Positions 17,207-25,499 of a stretch of DNA of 64,000 nucleotides are shown one piece after another. Where the stretch lies: the NCBI GenBank assembly GCA_003649205.1, contig QMRC01000002.1, forward strand, positions 84,770-148,769, written 5' to 3'. How positions within the stretch are numbered: the stretch's first letter is position 1; every line of letters starts with the position of its first letter. This DNA comes from Thermoprotei archaeon. Lineage in GTDB: Archaea > Thermoproteota > Thermoprotei > Thermoproteales > B15-G16. The notes under the pieces are model-generated. The model had not been told where the DNA came from. It saw nothing but the letters and a program-made list of their open reading frames with translations, and made no database searches. The translations under genes and the position numbers were made by a program.

Positions 17207-17737
17207 ATGGAAGCCATCTACGTCCCTAAGAAGCTTGTTGATGAAGCTAGGAAGATGGGTATCGACATAAGCGAACTCGTACTGAATGCTATCGCTAACG
17301 TGCTTGATTTAGATCCAAGTGAAGTTGCTTCTGCTAGGCTTGAGCTTGCTGAGAAATCTCTTGAAGAAGCTAGAGAGTTCATCAAGCAGAGAAATGCTGT
17401 TCAAGCGAGCGAGAAGCTGTACAAAGCCGTTGAGGAGTGCATCAAGGCATTAGCAGAGGTATTCAACGCTTCACAACTCAAAGAAGTTAGAAAGAGAGGA
17501 AAGTGGGATACATGGCTTCTCGGTATGGCTGCAACCGATCTCTCGAAAAGGCTCGGCGAAGAAAGGATTAGGTTAGCATGGAAAGACGCGTACGACATAC
17601 ATGTATGGGGTTTCCACGAAGCGAAGTACAGAGTAGAGGATGTGGAAGCAGCACTCCCACTAGCAGAGTGGTTGCTCAGCTACACGAAGCAAGTAATAAG
17701 TGAGAAGCTTAGAGAACATAAAGAGAAGCAAGAGTAG
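17207..17737 (+). CDS. PaREP1-family protein
   Basis: A 176-residue PaREP1 protein from ATG 17207. The frame is open to 17165, but the extra 14 residues do not fit the family. AIYVPKKLVDEARKMGID is the N-terminal module. NAVQASEKLYKAVEECIKAL and DIHVWGFHEAKYRVEDV are the core and C-terminal hallmarks. It is followed after 8 nt by the 17746 gene, probably one operon. Function unknown. Confidence 0.85.
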   Translation: MEAIYVPKKLVDEARKMGIDISELVLNAIANVLDLDPSEVASARLELAEKSLEEAREFIKQRNAVQASEKLYKAVEECIKALAEVFNASQLKEVRKRGKWDTWLLGMAATDLSKRLGEERIRLAWKDAYDIHVWGFHEAKYRVEDVEAALPLAEWLLSYTKQVISEKLREHKEKQE

Positions 17738-17745
17738 GTACATGA

Positions 17746-18141
17746 ATGAGCATGAGTACCTACGTAGAGAAGCTCATCCCTAGAAACTTAGTCATCGAGT
17801 CCTCTAGAGGTGCTCAAGTGAGGATCCATGTGATCGAGCAAGGTATCTGCAAGGAGGGAGCAACTAAGGAGATCGAGAACGAGCTAGAAGAACTCATCGG
17901 TAGCACAAAGCCAGACCTGCAGAGCATCACTAAGAAGATTGAGGAGAAGCTCCACACCGTGCTGACCAGCAAGCACAAGCTGCTGATCTACCTACCGCTC
18001 CTAAACCCGAGGACAAAGGCTAGAACACTCTGCAAAACCCTAAGAGAACTACTAGCAAGCAACGATACAAACACCCTACAACACAAACCCATTGAAATCC
18101 CACATATGAAATTGAAAGCTAGAGGTGTAGAGAATGTCTGA
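17746..18141 (+). CDS. Hypothetical protein in operon with PaREP1
   Basis: A 131-residue protein starting 8 nt after the PaREP1 gene. The first half (LIPRNLVIESSRGAQVRIHV, then acidic helices) and the Lys-rich second half give no family I know. The last 20-30 codons change to an A/C-rich style unlike the rest, so the C-terminus may be a later join. It overlaps the next remnant by 8 nt. Confidence 0.5.
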   Translation: MSMSTYVEKLIPRNLVIESSRGAQVRIHVIEQGICKEGATKEIENELEELIGSTKPDLQSITKKIEEKLHTVLTSKHKLLIYLPLLNPRTKARTLCKTLRELLASNDTNTLQHKPIEIPHMKLKARGVENV

Positions 18142-18211
18142 TCTGCTGACGCACTACACTATCAGCTACCTAGTTGCGAGCAGAGTGCTGAAACCGAGAC
18201 ACGCCTTATAA
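18134..18211 (+). pseudogene. N-terminal fragment of DUF457-type membrane metal-dependent hydrolase
   Basis: A 25-residue reading MSDLLTHYTISYLVASRVLK followed by PRHAL and a stop. Archaeal membrane-bound metal-dependent hydrolases (YdjM/DUF457 group) begin almost exactly this way, with a DLLTHY histidine and a K-P-R-[DY]-A-L end to the first helix. The remaining 150 or so residues are missing, so this is a truncated remnant, cut just where the TnpB remnant follows. Confidence 0.55.
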
Positions 18212-18238
18212 GCAGTAATATTCAGTCATATACAGGAG

Positions 18239-18808
18239 ATGGTGAGCCCCAACGAGGAGGCAGGTCACGTAGCAAAGGTGGCTCCCCGAGGGGAGAGGAT
18301 GCTAGCTCTCAAAGCAAGGGCTGTTCTCGTCGAGGGAGACCTATACGACCTGTTCTCGGAGCTCTAGCCTCACTCGTAGGGAGGTGCAGAGGATTATCGA
18401 CACGCTTTGGGAGCTGGATAAGTTACCAACATTGAACCAGTGTCACCAGATGTTCTACAGGCAGCTAGAGAGAAGGGGTTCCGAGCACATCAAGCTAAGC
18501 AAATGTACAAGTATGGTCTCCCGCTCGTGAAATCCGCAAAGAAGAATGGAGGCACTAAACCACTCCTCAAGAAGCTAAGCGTCAGGCTCGACAGGTACGA
18601 TGCAAGCATAGACTTCAACACCTGGACGGCGACAGTGAAGCTTAGGAACAAGACGTTCAAGCTAAAGCTACTGCATAGACGGAGCTACCTAGACAAGTTC
18701 AGGAGTAGGAAATGGTACGAGGTAGTCGTAAGGTGGTTACCTGGAGCGCAGGTAGAGGTTATTATCCCCTTCCGCTTCGAGCACCTAGCTAAGACCATGA
18801 AAAGATGA
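18239..18808 (+). pseudogene. tnpB: Broken TnpB (IS200/IS605-type OrfB), N-terminal part only
   Basis: Three blocks in changing frames fit a single TnpB-like N-terminal half. 18239-18364 gives ALKARAVLVEGDLYDLFSEL. About 18368-18465, in another frame, gives LTRREVQRIIDTLWELDKLP and NQCHQMFYRQL. 18465-18808, back in the first frame, gives REKGFRAHQAKQMYKYGLPL and LSVRLDRYDASIDFNTWTAT, then KWYEVVVRWLPGAQVEVIIP. The RuvC-like catalytic part and zinc finger are absent. At least two frameshifts plus truncation mean it is inactive. I found no clear left or right element ends or omega-RNA. Confidence 0.6.
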
Positions 18809-19158
18809 AGCTAGCAGAGAAAAGAAGTAATAGTACTCACCGAACCAATCGATGAAGAGAACATGTAGAGAGCACGGTACTCAAAATGCAGGACATGGTA
18901 CATGGCTAAAAACGAGCACTCCCATTTACCATGTGGAGAGCCATCACATCACCATCAGCTACCCGCTCTACTCAATGCAGCGCGATGAAGATCCTCAATG
19001 AATACTCGTTGAAAGAACTGCATCCACACTGAGATACCATGAACCCATTTACAGCTAACAATACTGATGATAGCAACAGTCAGGAACCTATGGACAAAGG
19101 AGCCGGTGTGGAGGAAGGAGCAAAAGTAACCTAATAGAGAGGATAGATTAGTAGAGAA
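18809..19158. other. Non-coding stretch after TnpB remnant
   Basis: 350 nt with no recognisable frame. It could hold the decayed remainder of the insertion element, but I cannot support that from motifs. Confidence 0.35.
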
Positions 19159-19401
19159 ATGTTTGAGAAGAGCGTTACTATCAATGGCTTTAAGAGCATA
19201 CGGGAAGGTAAGCTAGATGAATTTACAGAAATAAACATCTTCGTATGTAGAAACAATACGGAGGAAGTCTACTGTACTCGAAGCTCCAACCCCCAAATAA
19301 CCGCAGGAATACTACACCCCCATAAATCCATAAATCCAGAAGAGGCAAAACTAGTACTAAGTCTGGAATCCAGGCACAGGAGGAGAGGGGCTAACCCATG
19401 A
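19159..19401 (+). pseudogene. Remnant of OLD/SMC-like ATPase with frameshift inside Walker A
   Basis: The start MFEKSVTINGFKSIREGKLD followed by FTEINIFVCRNNT is the N-terminus of an ABC-type (RecF/OLD-like) ATPase. It is comparable to FRLFEYLELPLNQVTILVGR with NNTGKST in the intact gene at 50828. After RNNT the frame is shifted by an extra base: the next frame gives STVLEAPTPK, the continuation of the P-loop and its helix, before a stop. The later residues of this frame are therefore noise. Little of the protein beyond the P-loop remains. Confidence 0.6.
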
Positions 19402-19910
19402 GCACCAGTATAAGCATCCCCCTAAAACTCTACGAGAGGCTGAAAAAGGAGGGGGTAGACATCGAAGCACTGGTAGTCGACCTACTAGTGGAGAGGTTAA
19501 ACCTAAACCCAGACGAGGCCACTCAAATACGCCTAGAGCTAGCCGAGAAGTACCTCAAAGAAGGAGTAAAGCTAGTAGATAAGGACCCAGTACAAGCCAG
19601 CGAGAAGCTATACAAGGCAGCTGAGGAATGCATTAAAGCCGCAGCCACACACCTCAACCTCAAGGACATACTAGCGAGGGTAAGGAGAAGAGGGAGATGG
19701 GTACTAGCAGACCTAGAGAAGGCAGCCCGAGCAGCAGGCAAGAAAATCAGCGAAGACATATACATAGGCTGGGACCGAGCAAACTACCTACACGTCTGGG
19801 GCTTCCACGAAGCAAAATTAGACGCCGAAGACGTGAAAGCAAGAATCCCATACATAGAGAAAATGGTAGAGAAACTGAAAGAAGAACTAGGGAAGAGAGA
19901 ACATAAGTAG
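19398..19910 (+). CDS. PaREP1-family protein
   Basis: A 170-residue PaREP1 protein; its ATG overlaps the stop of the preceding remnant. SISIPLKLYERLKKEGVD is the N-terminal module. DPVQASEKLYKAAEECIKAA and YLHVWGFHEAKLDAEDV are the hallmarks. Codon use is cleaner and more GC-rich at third positions than in its neighbours. Function unknown. Confidence 0.85.
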   Translation: MSTSISIPLKLYERLKKEGVDIEALVVDLLVERLNLNPDEATQIRLELAEKYLKEGVKLVDKDPVQASEKLYKAAEECIKAAATHLNLKDILARVRRRGRWVLADLEKAARAAGKKISEDIYIGWDRANYLHVWGFHEAKLDAEDVKARIPYIEKMVEKLKEELGKREHK

Positions 19911-20082
19911 AAGGTAAAGGTAAAAGACAGCATATACCTAGCATACCGGTGAACACATGAAGACCACTAATCACCTTACAGTAAGCCCCCCACAAGCCCA
20001 CGACAGTTATAGGACCAATAACCGATGAACTATAACCTACCCAGATTCAAGGTAGCAACACAGCTCCTGAAGAGCACTAGAG

Positions 20083-20560
20083 CTAATCCCCCTCCTCGAC
20101 CTCAGCTACAGCAACGAAGAGCTAACCATAAAGATAACCCAAATCGTAGACACCCATGAGATCTACAGAGCCAACATAGATGACAAGACCCTGAGGATAG
20201 CTAACGCCAAGGACGTCAAAGTCTTCAAAGCAGACCTCTCCAGAGACCCCACACCGCTACCCAACAAGAGCATAGATACTGCTACAGCGCTAAAGGTCAT
20301 TGAGCACCTACTAAACCCCCGACCATATGCTCAAGGAAACACATAGGATTCACAAGAAAAGAGATTACCTCCCTATAACAACACCAAACTCAACAAGCTG
20401 GATAAACAGAACAACACTACTACTTGACTATTAACCATATAATGCTGAACACACCCCCTACTCAACCTTAGTCACACTAACAGTGACCCAACTTCAAAAT
20501 GATGCACCAGGCACACCAGCATTAGGAATAGCACTACTAGCCCTAAAACAATATAGGACA
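20083..20560 (+). pseudogene. Decayed SAM-dependent methyltransferase
   Basis: One frame reads LLDLSYSNEELTIKI, where class I methyltransferases have LLDLGCGxGE, then EIYRANIDDKTLRIANAKDV, VFKADLSRDPTPLPNKSID and TATALKVIEHLLNP. The neighbouring frame continues DHMLKETHRIHKKRDYLPIT and PNSTSWINRTTLLLDY before a stop. The order and spacing match the intact methyltransferase at 33197-33916 (IEHLYYPVKFLKEIHRML, STENLASWDNIIALLLGY). Motif I is destroyed, there is at least one frameshift and a stop, and the 5' end is missing. Clear pseudogene. Confidence 0.75.
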
Positions 20561-20668
20561 TAGATCACTCAACAACTATACCTCATAGTAGCAAGCTAAA
20601 GGAACCTATGGACAAGAGAGTTAGTGTGATCAAAAACAAAGATAAGCTAGGTCTAGAGGATACACCTA

Positions 20669-21183
20669 ATGGATATTGTATTACCCAAGACAATTGCTGA
20701 GAAACTACAGAAGAAAGCTAAGTACACCGTCACATCAGTTGAGAAGTACTTACTCGATGTCTTGACTAAGGACTACGATCCTGAGACTACTGCTGAAAAG
20801 CACCTTAGCACAGCACTAGAGCACCTCGAGCAGACTAAGGAAGAGCTCAAGGAAAGTGATCTTAGGCAATCCAGTAAAAAGATCCGGAATACATGTACAC
20901 CTGCTATCAAGGCTCATGCACCTGCTAGAAAGAGCAAGAGAACAGAGTCACACACAGAATTATGGGTTTACAAGAACGAAGTTACTAAGAACTCGATAAC
21001 TGAATTAAAATGGTACTCAAAGTAGCAGACACCACACATAAGAACCTCTACGAAGAATTAACAACAAGAGAAAATGTGAAAGATACACTGAGAGAAGTAG
21101 AGAAGCTTGTGAAGACCATAGTGAAGAGACCTAGAGGTGATACAAAATCACGTCCACGAACCCTCCACTCGAACTTAAACTAG
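20669..21183 (+). pseudogene. Frameshifted PaREP1/PaREP8-type gene
   Basis: The first frame (ATG 20669 to 21025) encodes TTAEKHLSTALEHLEQTKEE and LKESDLRQSSKKIRNTC, then AIKAHAPARKSKRTESH and ELWVYKNEVTK, a diverged PaREP1/PaREP8 core. The natural continuation, VADTTHKNLYEELTTRENVK and REVEKLVKTIVK, is in the next frame to a TAG at 21181. Several residues that are Gly, Ala or Trp in relatives are replaced, so decay has probably begun beyond the single shift. Confidence 0.6.
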
Positions 21184-21329
21184 ATACCTGGTTCTACGAG
21201 ACATACGTACCCAGAAGATTCACGCTGGATAACGGTGAGGTAATTGAGTTAACCGCTAAAGAAGTTGAGGAGAAACTCTCAAGAGAACCACTATTCCTAC
21301 TCTACGTACCACCAAAGCACATAGACGAT

Positions 21330-21773
21330 GTGTGTAGACTACTCAAGGAAGAGGAATTCACCGAGACATGGCTACGTGTGCCCAAGGGTGAGAAGTACAG
21401 TCTTGTGAGAAGGCTCATTGAACCGTGGGAACTCCATGTGAGAATCTACGAGAGTGGGTTCATAGAGTCCGAGGTCGAAGTGAGTCGAGACTACATTGAG
21501 CACCTAGGTGAGTACCGTGTGTATGTTGTCTACGAGCTCTTCAACTTCTACAGCAAAGTCTATGACAGGTTACACATACTGTACAAGCCCAGGAACAGGT
21601 GGGTCGTTAAAGTGTGGGATAACCTACGCATCAGAGTAAAACCACCAAAGCTACTAACACCCTGGAAACCCATAGCAGTGGGAGTAGGCGTAGCCATAGC
21701 TGTAGGCCTCCTCACATACGCACTAGCTAAGCTCGAGAAGGGAGATCATGAACACTCCCAGGAAACTACTTGA
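21330..21773 (+). CDS. Protein with C-terminal membrane anchor, 5' end unresolved
   Basis: A 147-residue reading from GTG 21330. Good coding sequence in the same frame reaches back to 21141 (PPLELKLDTWFYETYVPRRF, then a basic-acidic stretch ending PLFLLYVPPKHIDD) but contains no ATG, GTG or TTG. The true start is either non-standard or lost where it abuts the decayed gene before it. The C-terminus has a single membrane helix (IAVGVGVAIAVGLLTYALA) and a short charged tail. No family recognised. It overlaps the next PaREP1 gene by 26 nt, so the two are probably functionally linked. Confidence 0.6.
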   Translation: MCRLLKEEEFTETWLRVPKGEKYSLVRRLIEPWELHVRIYESGFIESEVEVSRDYIEHLGEYRVYVVYELFNFYSKVYDRLHILYKPRNRWVVKVWDNLRIRVKPPKLLTPWKPIAVGVGVAIAVGLLTYALAKLEKGDHEHSQETT

Positions 21774-22155
21774 AGTGTACAACCTCTGCATAAGGTACCT
21801 CCACGAAGCTGAGAAACTCTTAGGCAAGGGAGACCCTGTTGAAGCTAGTGAGAAACTATACAAGGTAGTGGAAGAGTGCGTCAAGGCACTAGCCGAGGTA
21901 CATGAACTTGAGGAGTACAGAAAATCTCTTGAAGTAGGTAAGTGGAATGTTGCTAGACTTGAATCTGCTTCACGTAAGTTAGCTGAGATCTACGGTGACG
22001 ATGTGTACATCACCTGGAAAATTGCCTACGAGAAACTACACATTAGAGGCTTTCACGAGCGAGAACTAGCACCGAACGAAGTTAAAGAGGAAATACCTAG
22101 AGTAGGGATGTTACTTGCCATCATTAAGGACCTCGTAAAGAAGTTAAGCAAGTAA
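21748..22155 (+). CDS. PaREP1-family protein, short form
   Basis: A 135-residue PaREP1 protein without the N-terminal strand module; it starts directly in the helical core. DPVEASEKLYKVVEECVKAL and KLHIRGFHERELAPNEV are the hallmarks. The usual HVWGFHEA reads HIRGFHER here. Coupled to the membrane-anchored gene upstream, suggesting that the core is recruited to a membrane partner in place of its own N-terminal module. Confidence 0.8.
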   Translation: MNTPRKLLEVYNLCIRYLHEAEKLLGKGDPVEASEKLYKVVEECVKALAEVHELEEYRKSLEVGKWNVARLESASRKLAEIYGDDVYITWKIAYEKLHIRGFHERELAPNEVKEEIPRVGMLLAIIKDLVKKLSK

Positions 22156-22459
22156 AGTACACTACACAGTACTTGACGAAGGTAAAGGAAACAACAGCTC
22201 TAACACCATTACCCAGACACAAGCAAATCTCATAGACACATCAACAACCATTTAAAAACTATGAGAGACCTAACCCCCTCCACAGCCCCCACAAACCCCA
22301 GTAACTTACGAACTCACCAACAACCACAAAAGACACAACAACCCAACACATCTACCACAACTAGTAAGACTCTAACCTCCCTCCAACCCCCCAACTTTAA
22401 TCACTAGCGCGAATAGGAGACTCAACACCAATACTATGAATAGTACCATAAACCCTATC
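22156..22459. other. Non-coding A/C-rich stretch
   Basis: 304 nt without a recognisable gene. A tttaaaaac at about 22251 could serve as a TATA box, but no gene start lies at the expected distance. Confidence 0.35.
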
Positions 22460-22621
22460 TCAAGACCCAAAACCCAAGATCTTCAACACTGCATAGATCC
22501 CCGAAACAACAACCCCAACAGCTAAGACATAAATAATCACCTGAAGCACCCTATCAACCAACGACAGATCCCCCCTAGACACATCAACCACACCACCAAT
22601 TAAGTAATGCCCTAGCTCCAC
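22460..22621 (-). CDS. Small single-span membrane protein
   Basis: A 53-residue reading from GTG 22621: ELGHYLIGGVVDVSRGDLS and a membrane segment VIIYVLAVGVVVSGIYAVL, ending KILGFGS. A full-length hydrophobic helix with a clean charged N-terminus in an otherwise gene-free stretch suggests a real small protein. No family known. Confidence 0.45.
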   Translation of the reverse strand: MELGHYLIGGVVDVSRGDLSLVDRVLQVIIYVLAVGVVVSGIYAVLKILGFGS

Positions 22622-22758
22622 CCTTAAAACCCTCTTACACTACCTCAGAACCCCACCCTCGAAGCCCCCACCCTCAAAAACAACATCTACCCAGTCAACA
22701 GAACCAAGCGCACTAAAATTTATGTTACCGAGTACGTAATTCCAAGACAGTGAAGACA

Positions 22759-23109
22759 ATGTGGGAGTACGTAATTGGCGGCGCTACCATCTTTGGATTA
22801 ATCGTCACTCTAGGTGCTTGGTTAAACGGTAGAATGACTAGAAGAGTCATGATACAACACTTCAAGGAGGTTGAGCAGCATTTTGAGAGAATTGAGAGAT
22901 ACTTCGAAAGATCAGATAGAAGATTTGAAGAAATACTTAGAGAAATCAGGAGGATAAGTGAGGAGTCCAATAGAAGATTTGAGGAGATGAATAAGAGATT
23001 TGAAGAACTACTTAAGAAAATGGATGAAAGATTCAATGAACTCATCAAACAACACAATGAGTTAATTAAGCAACATAACGAAATACTGAAAATACTGAGG
23101 ACTAAATAG
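22759..23109 (+). CDS. Membrane-anchored coiled-coil protein
   Basis: A 116-residue protein from ATG 22759; GTG 22750 would add three. Residues 1-25 form a membrane helix (WEYVIGGATIFGLIVTLGAW), and the rest is an uninterrupted coiled coil with RRFEE/RFEEM/RFNEL heptads and a terminal KQHNEL repeat. Same plan as the proteins at 1495, 56501 and 59519 but without their C-terminal domain. Such proteins may be scaffolds; nothing enzymatic is visible. Confidence 0.65.
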   Translation: MWEYVIGGATIFGLIVTLGAWLNGRMTRRVMIQHFKEVEQHFERIERYFERSDRRFEEILREIRRISEESNRRFEEMNKRFEELLKKMDERFNELIKQHNELIKQHNEILKILRTK

Positions 23110-23271
23110 TGAAAACAAATCTAGGGTAACTACGCTTACTGCTGATAGAGAATATCCTAAGATCCTTCACAGTCCTAGTCTCGAACCTTGGGTACTCGGT
23201 ACACCCTTAAAGGTTAAGCCTAATAATATGGTTGACACAATTACATTAGGATAAAAGTCGCGCAAACGTTA

Positions 23272-23739
23272 TTGAGAAAACCTGATACAATATTCACTAG
23301 AGCACTAAATACCAGAGGTCTTACCCATGACAGAAGGAATCTACCCGGCATTGTTACACTTGCTGATGGCAGTAAGCTCGTCCTACGTGTTGTAATCGTC
23401 GGTGTAAAGCATGTTGGTTTCTCACCATTTGGAGGAGTAAACTTCACAATCAAGACCGCAGGAGGCATAGCATCGCTCTACGTACCAGACGAACTAAAGA
23501 ATAAAGTAAAGGACAAACCCCTCACCCCTCCTGATAAACCTCCAGAGGATGGATGGGAGCTAATAGATATCCAGAGTCAAGAACCAGCAATAGAAGAGGT
23601 AGAAGGCAAGAAGTACAGGATTAAGGTCTTAGCTGAAGCATCCATGGTTTCCCGCAACATGAATTACAAAACCGACGTAGGTGAACCACTCTACTGGGTC
23701 CACTGGAACGTTAAAACACAATGGAAGCCCTCGGGGTGA
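23272..23739 (+). CDS. Hypothetical beta-rich protein
   Basis: A 155-residue reading from TTG 23272. The open frame extends upstream (RIKVAQTLLRKPDTIF) without a standard start. The body is beta-rich (LADGSKLVLRVVIVGVKHVG, GGVNFTIKTAGGIASLYVPD) with a Pro/Lys-rich loop, and ends YWVHWNVKTQWKPSG. No family recognised. No neighbours close enough to suggest an operon. Confidence 0.5.
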   Translation: MRKPDTIFTRALNTRGLTHDRRNLPGIVTLADGSKLVLRVVIVGVKHVGFSPFGGVNFTIKTAGGIASLYVPDELKNKVKDKPLTPPDKPPEDGWELIDIQSQEPAIEEVEGKKYRIKVLAEASMVSRNMNYKTDVGEPLYWVHWNVKTQWKPSG

Positions 23740-24015
23740 AGCATATTGAGCCAGCTAACTAACACAGTAGACTCAACAATGAGCTACGGTCCAATACAAG
23801 AAGTACCTGTATCGTCACAAAATACAGCTAGCAAACTCAAGATCTTATCAAAAAAGCTTCGCGCAATAAAAACTCATAGATGCTGCTGAAAGCTGAGAGA
23901 TAATATCACAGAAAGGAACTAGAAAAGGCTGAAGAGGTTAAGGTTCAAGCTACTAACTTGTCTACTCAGCCCTGATATAATGCTGATGTATTGGAGATGA
24001 TTTTTTCTAAAGTGA

Positions 24016-24258
24016 TCATTTGTTAATCTTGTTAACTTTTACCAAAAAGCTTTGTATCTCCTTAGCTATTTCACTAACTATGGGTCTTATAATTAGTTCA
24101 CTTGCTCTCCAAATCTCAATACCAATAACCTCACCTCTCTCGTTGAATTCCACGTACACGTCTTCACACACCTCAACAGTATCATGAGCATGGTCTTCCT
24201 TGAAAATTAAATACAGTATGTCATGTCTATTATCGTACATAACCCTCACAACAATCAC
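24016..24258 (-). CDS. DUF2283 protein
   Basis: An 80-residue DUF2283 protein: VMYDNRHDILYLIFKEDHAH, then VYVEFNERGEVIGIEIWRAS, the two conserved beta blocks with the DILY and GxIxGIEI patterns. It is the second gene after the ribbon-helix-helix-type gene at 24230-24628, overlapping it by 29 nt. A DUF4258 gene is divergent, 80-100 nt away. DUF2283 and DUF4258 are often neighbours and behave like an uncharacterised TA pair. Confidence 0.75.
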   Translation of the reverse strand: MIVVRVMYDNRHDILYLIFKEDHAHDTVEVCEDVYVEFNERGEVIGIEIWRASELIIRPIVSEIAKEIQSFLVKVNKINK

Positions 24259-24628
24259 CCTCTAGAGACTTCGCAAAAGTAGATTTACACTGAGCATATA
24301 ATGCGTCCAAAGACCTCTTAACAAGACTCAGAGCCTTTTCCTGTAAATGCGGCAAATTAGAATCATTTTTCGCAATTTCGATAAGTGCCTTTAACGCATA
24401 TAAATTACCTTCCTCAGCCATTTTACCTAAGGCATCTAATGCAGCCTCCTGAACACTCGACAACTGAAAGGGATCATTGATAATTTTCTTAAGATCCTCT
24501 ACAACACCAATTTCATTGAGAATTTTGTTGAGAACTTCATTGTAAGAATTACACGCATAAATACGCTTCAACTGCTCCAACCTTTCAACCGTCTTCTTCT
24601 CGACTCTAATATATGTATACCTACTCAT
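24230..24628 (-). CDS. Ribbon-helix-helix-like protein with helical repeat tail
   Basis: A 132-residue protein. The N-terminus SRYTYIRVEKKTVERLEQLK and the following YNEVLNKILNE look like a ribbon-helix-helix DNA-binding domain (strand, helix, helix). Residues 45-115 form paired helices of the kind AALDALGKMAEEGNLYALKA and LIEIAKNDSNLPHLQEKALS, reminiscent of HEAT or armadillo repeats. Probable regulator of the unit with the DUF2283 gene. A GAGGT lies just upstream of ATG 24628, and a TATA-like tttttaag lies further upstream at 24661-24670. Confidence 0.55.
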   Translation of the reverse strand: MSRYTYIRVEKKTVERLEQLKRIYACNSYNEVLNKILNEIGVVEDLKKIINDPFQLSSVQEAALDALGKMAEEGNLYALKALIEIAKNDSNLPHLQEKALSLVKRSLDALYAQCKSTFAKSLEGDCCEGYVR

Positions 24629-24660
24629 ACCTGACCTCTAAGATAACCACGTGACCCCCA

Positions 24661-24709
24661 CTTAAAAACTTTTTGTACTTACCATTATCATAGCATTAAC
24701 CTTATATTT
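24661..24709. promoter_or_regulatory. Divergent promoter region
   Basis: On the minus strand tttttaag (24661-24670) serves the 24628 gene. On the plus strand cttatattt (24701-24709) is centred about 27 nt before ATG 24732, the exact spacing of a leaderless archaeal transcript. Confidence 0.55.
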
Positions 24710-24731
24710 GGTATTTACAAAACATACCATA

Positions 24732-25019
24732 ATGCACCTTAGACTCACACATCATGCCAACGAAAAGTTGAGAATCAGAGGAATTGATGTAAAAGAGATC
24801 GAGCAAATCATGAGAAAACCATCAAGAATGCTCTATGACCTACTAACCAAAAGGTACATAGCAATCGGACCTAGACCAACAAAACCAAGCCAATATCTGG
24901 TAGTAGTGTACGAAAAGATAGACAATGATGTGGAAGTGATAACAGCGTACACTACAACAAAAGTAGACAAAGTAATTAAATCAAAGGTAGAGAAGGGAAG
25001 ATGGTTCGAAATCAAGTAG
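24732..25019 (+). CDS. DUF4258 protein, probable toxin-like partner of DUF2283
   Basis: A 95-residue DUF4258 protein from ATG 24732, chosen because the TATA box at 24701 predicts transcription starting at this codon. LTHHANEKLRIRGIDVKEIE is the hallmark (His, then Arg-x-x-x-Arg-Gly-Ile). It is followed by beta strands RYIAIGPRPTKPSQYLVVVY and VEVITAYTTTK, an RelE/BrnT-like layout. Divergent from the RHH and DUF2283 genes. RNase activity is possible from the fold but unproven. Confidence 0.7.
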   Translation: MHLRLTHHANEKLRIRGIDVKEIEQIMRKPSRMLYDLLTKRYIAIGPRPTKPSQYLVVVYEKIDNDVEVITAYTTTKVDKVIKSKVEKGRWFEIK

Positions 25020-25139
25020 AGAACATAAGAAGAAACTACAGCTACAAACTAGCTACAGCACCCAGACTATACCCAACATATGAACAGTGAACAAAACCAA
25101 GCCACATGACGAGACCAGACCCACAACATCACCACTCAA

Positions 25140-25340
25140 TCAGAGTATGCTTGCCAACACACAATTCTCGCACCAGCACCAATCAAACTATCAACAATCC
25201 CACCAGGAACACACTCAATAAAAACACCATACCACAACAACACCATCCTCAACTTCAACACCATCCGGCAATCACCACCAACACCAGTATACGGACCAAC
25301 GTACGTACCAGGTTCAATAACTGTACTAGAATAGTGAAAA
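25140..25340 (-). pseudogene. C-terminal remnant of RmlA-type sugar nucleotidyltransferase
   Basis: One minus-strand frame to a TGA at 25140 reads STVIEPGTYVGPYTGVGGD, then GVFIECVPGGIVDSLIGAGA and RIV. This is the left-handed beta-helix end of glucose-1-phosphate thymidylyltransferases of the long archaeal type (V-I-E-x-G-T-Y-[IV]-G-P-Y, I-V-D-S-L-I-G). The catalytic N-terminal domain is gone and the middle of the remnant is garbled. A relic of a nucleotide-sugar gene, in keeping with the glycan genes further right. Confidence 0.55.
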
Positions 25341-25499
25341 TGAAAAAGAGACTCAACACGTCACCAGACTCTGAAACCTAACACTGGTAAAGATGAAGTT
25401 ATAGTTGAAACCAGGATGTACTTCGATTGCACCTCGATAATGTCTTAGTATCTAAAGAGTAAAAGAGCTAGAGTTATTGTGATGTCAACCTTCTCGCCA

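Noticed and set aside
18239-18808. A complete IS200/IS605 element with omega-RNA
   Set aside because: Only the N-terminal half of TnpB is present, frameshifted, and no TnpA or element ends were found.
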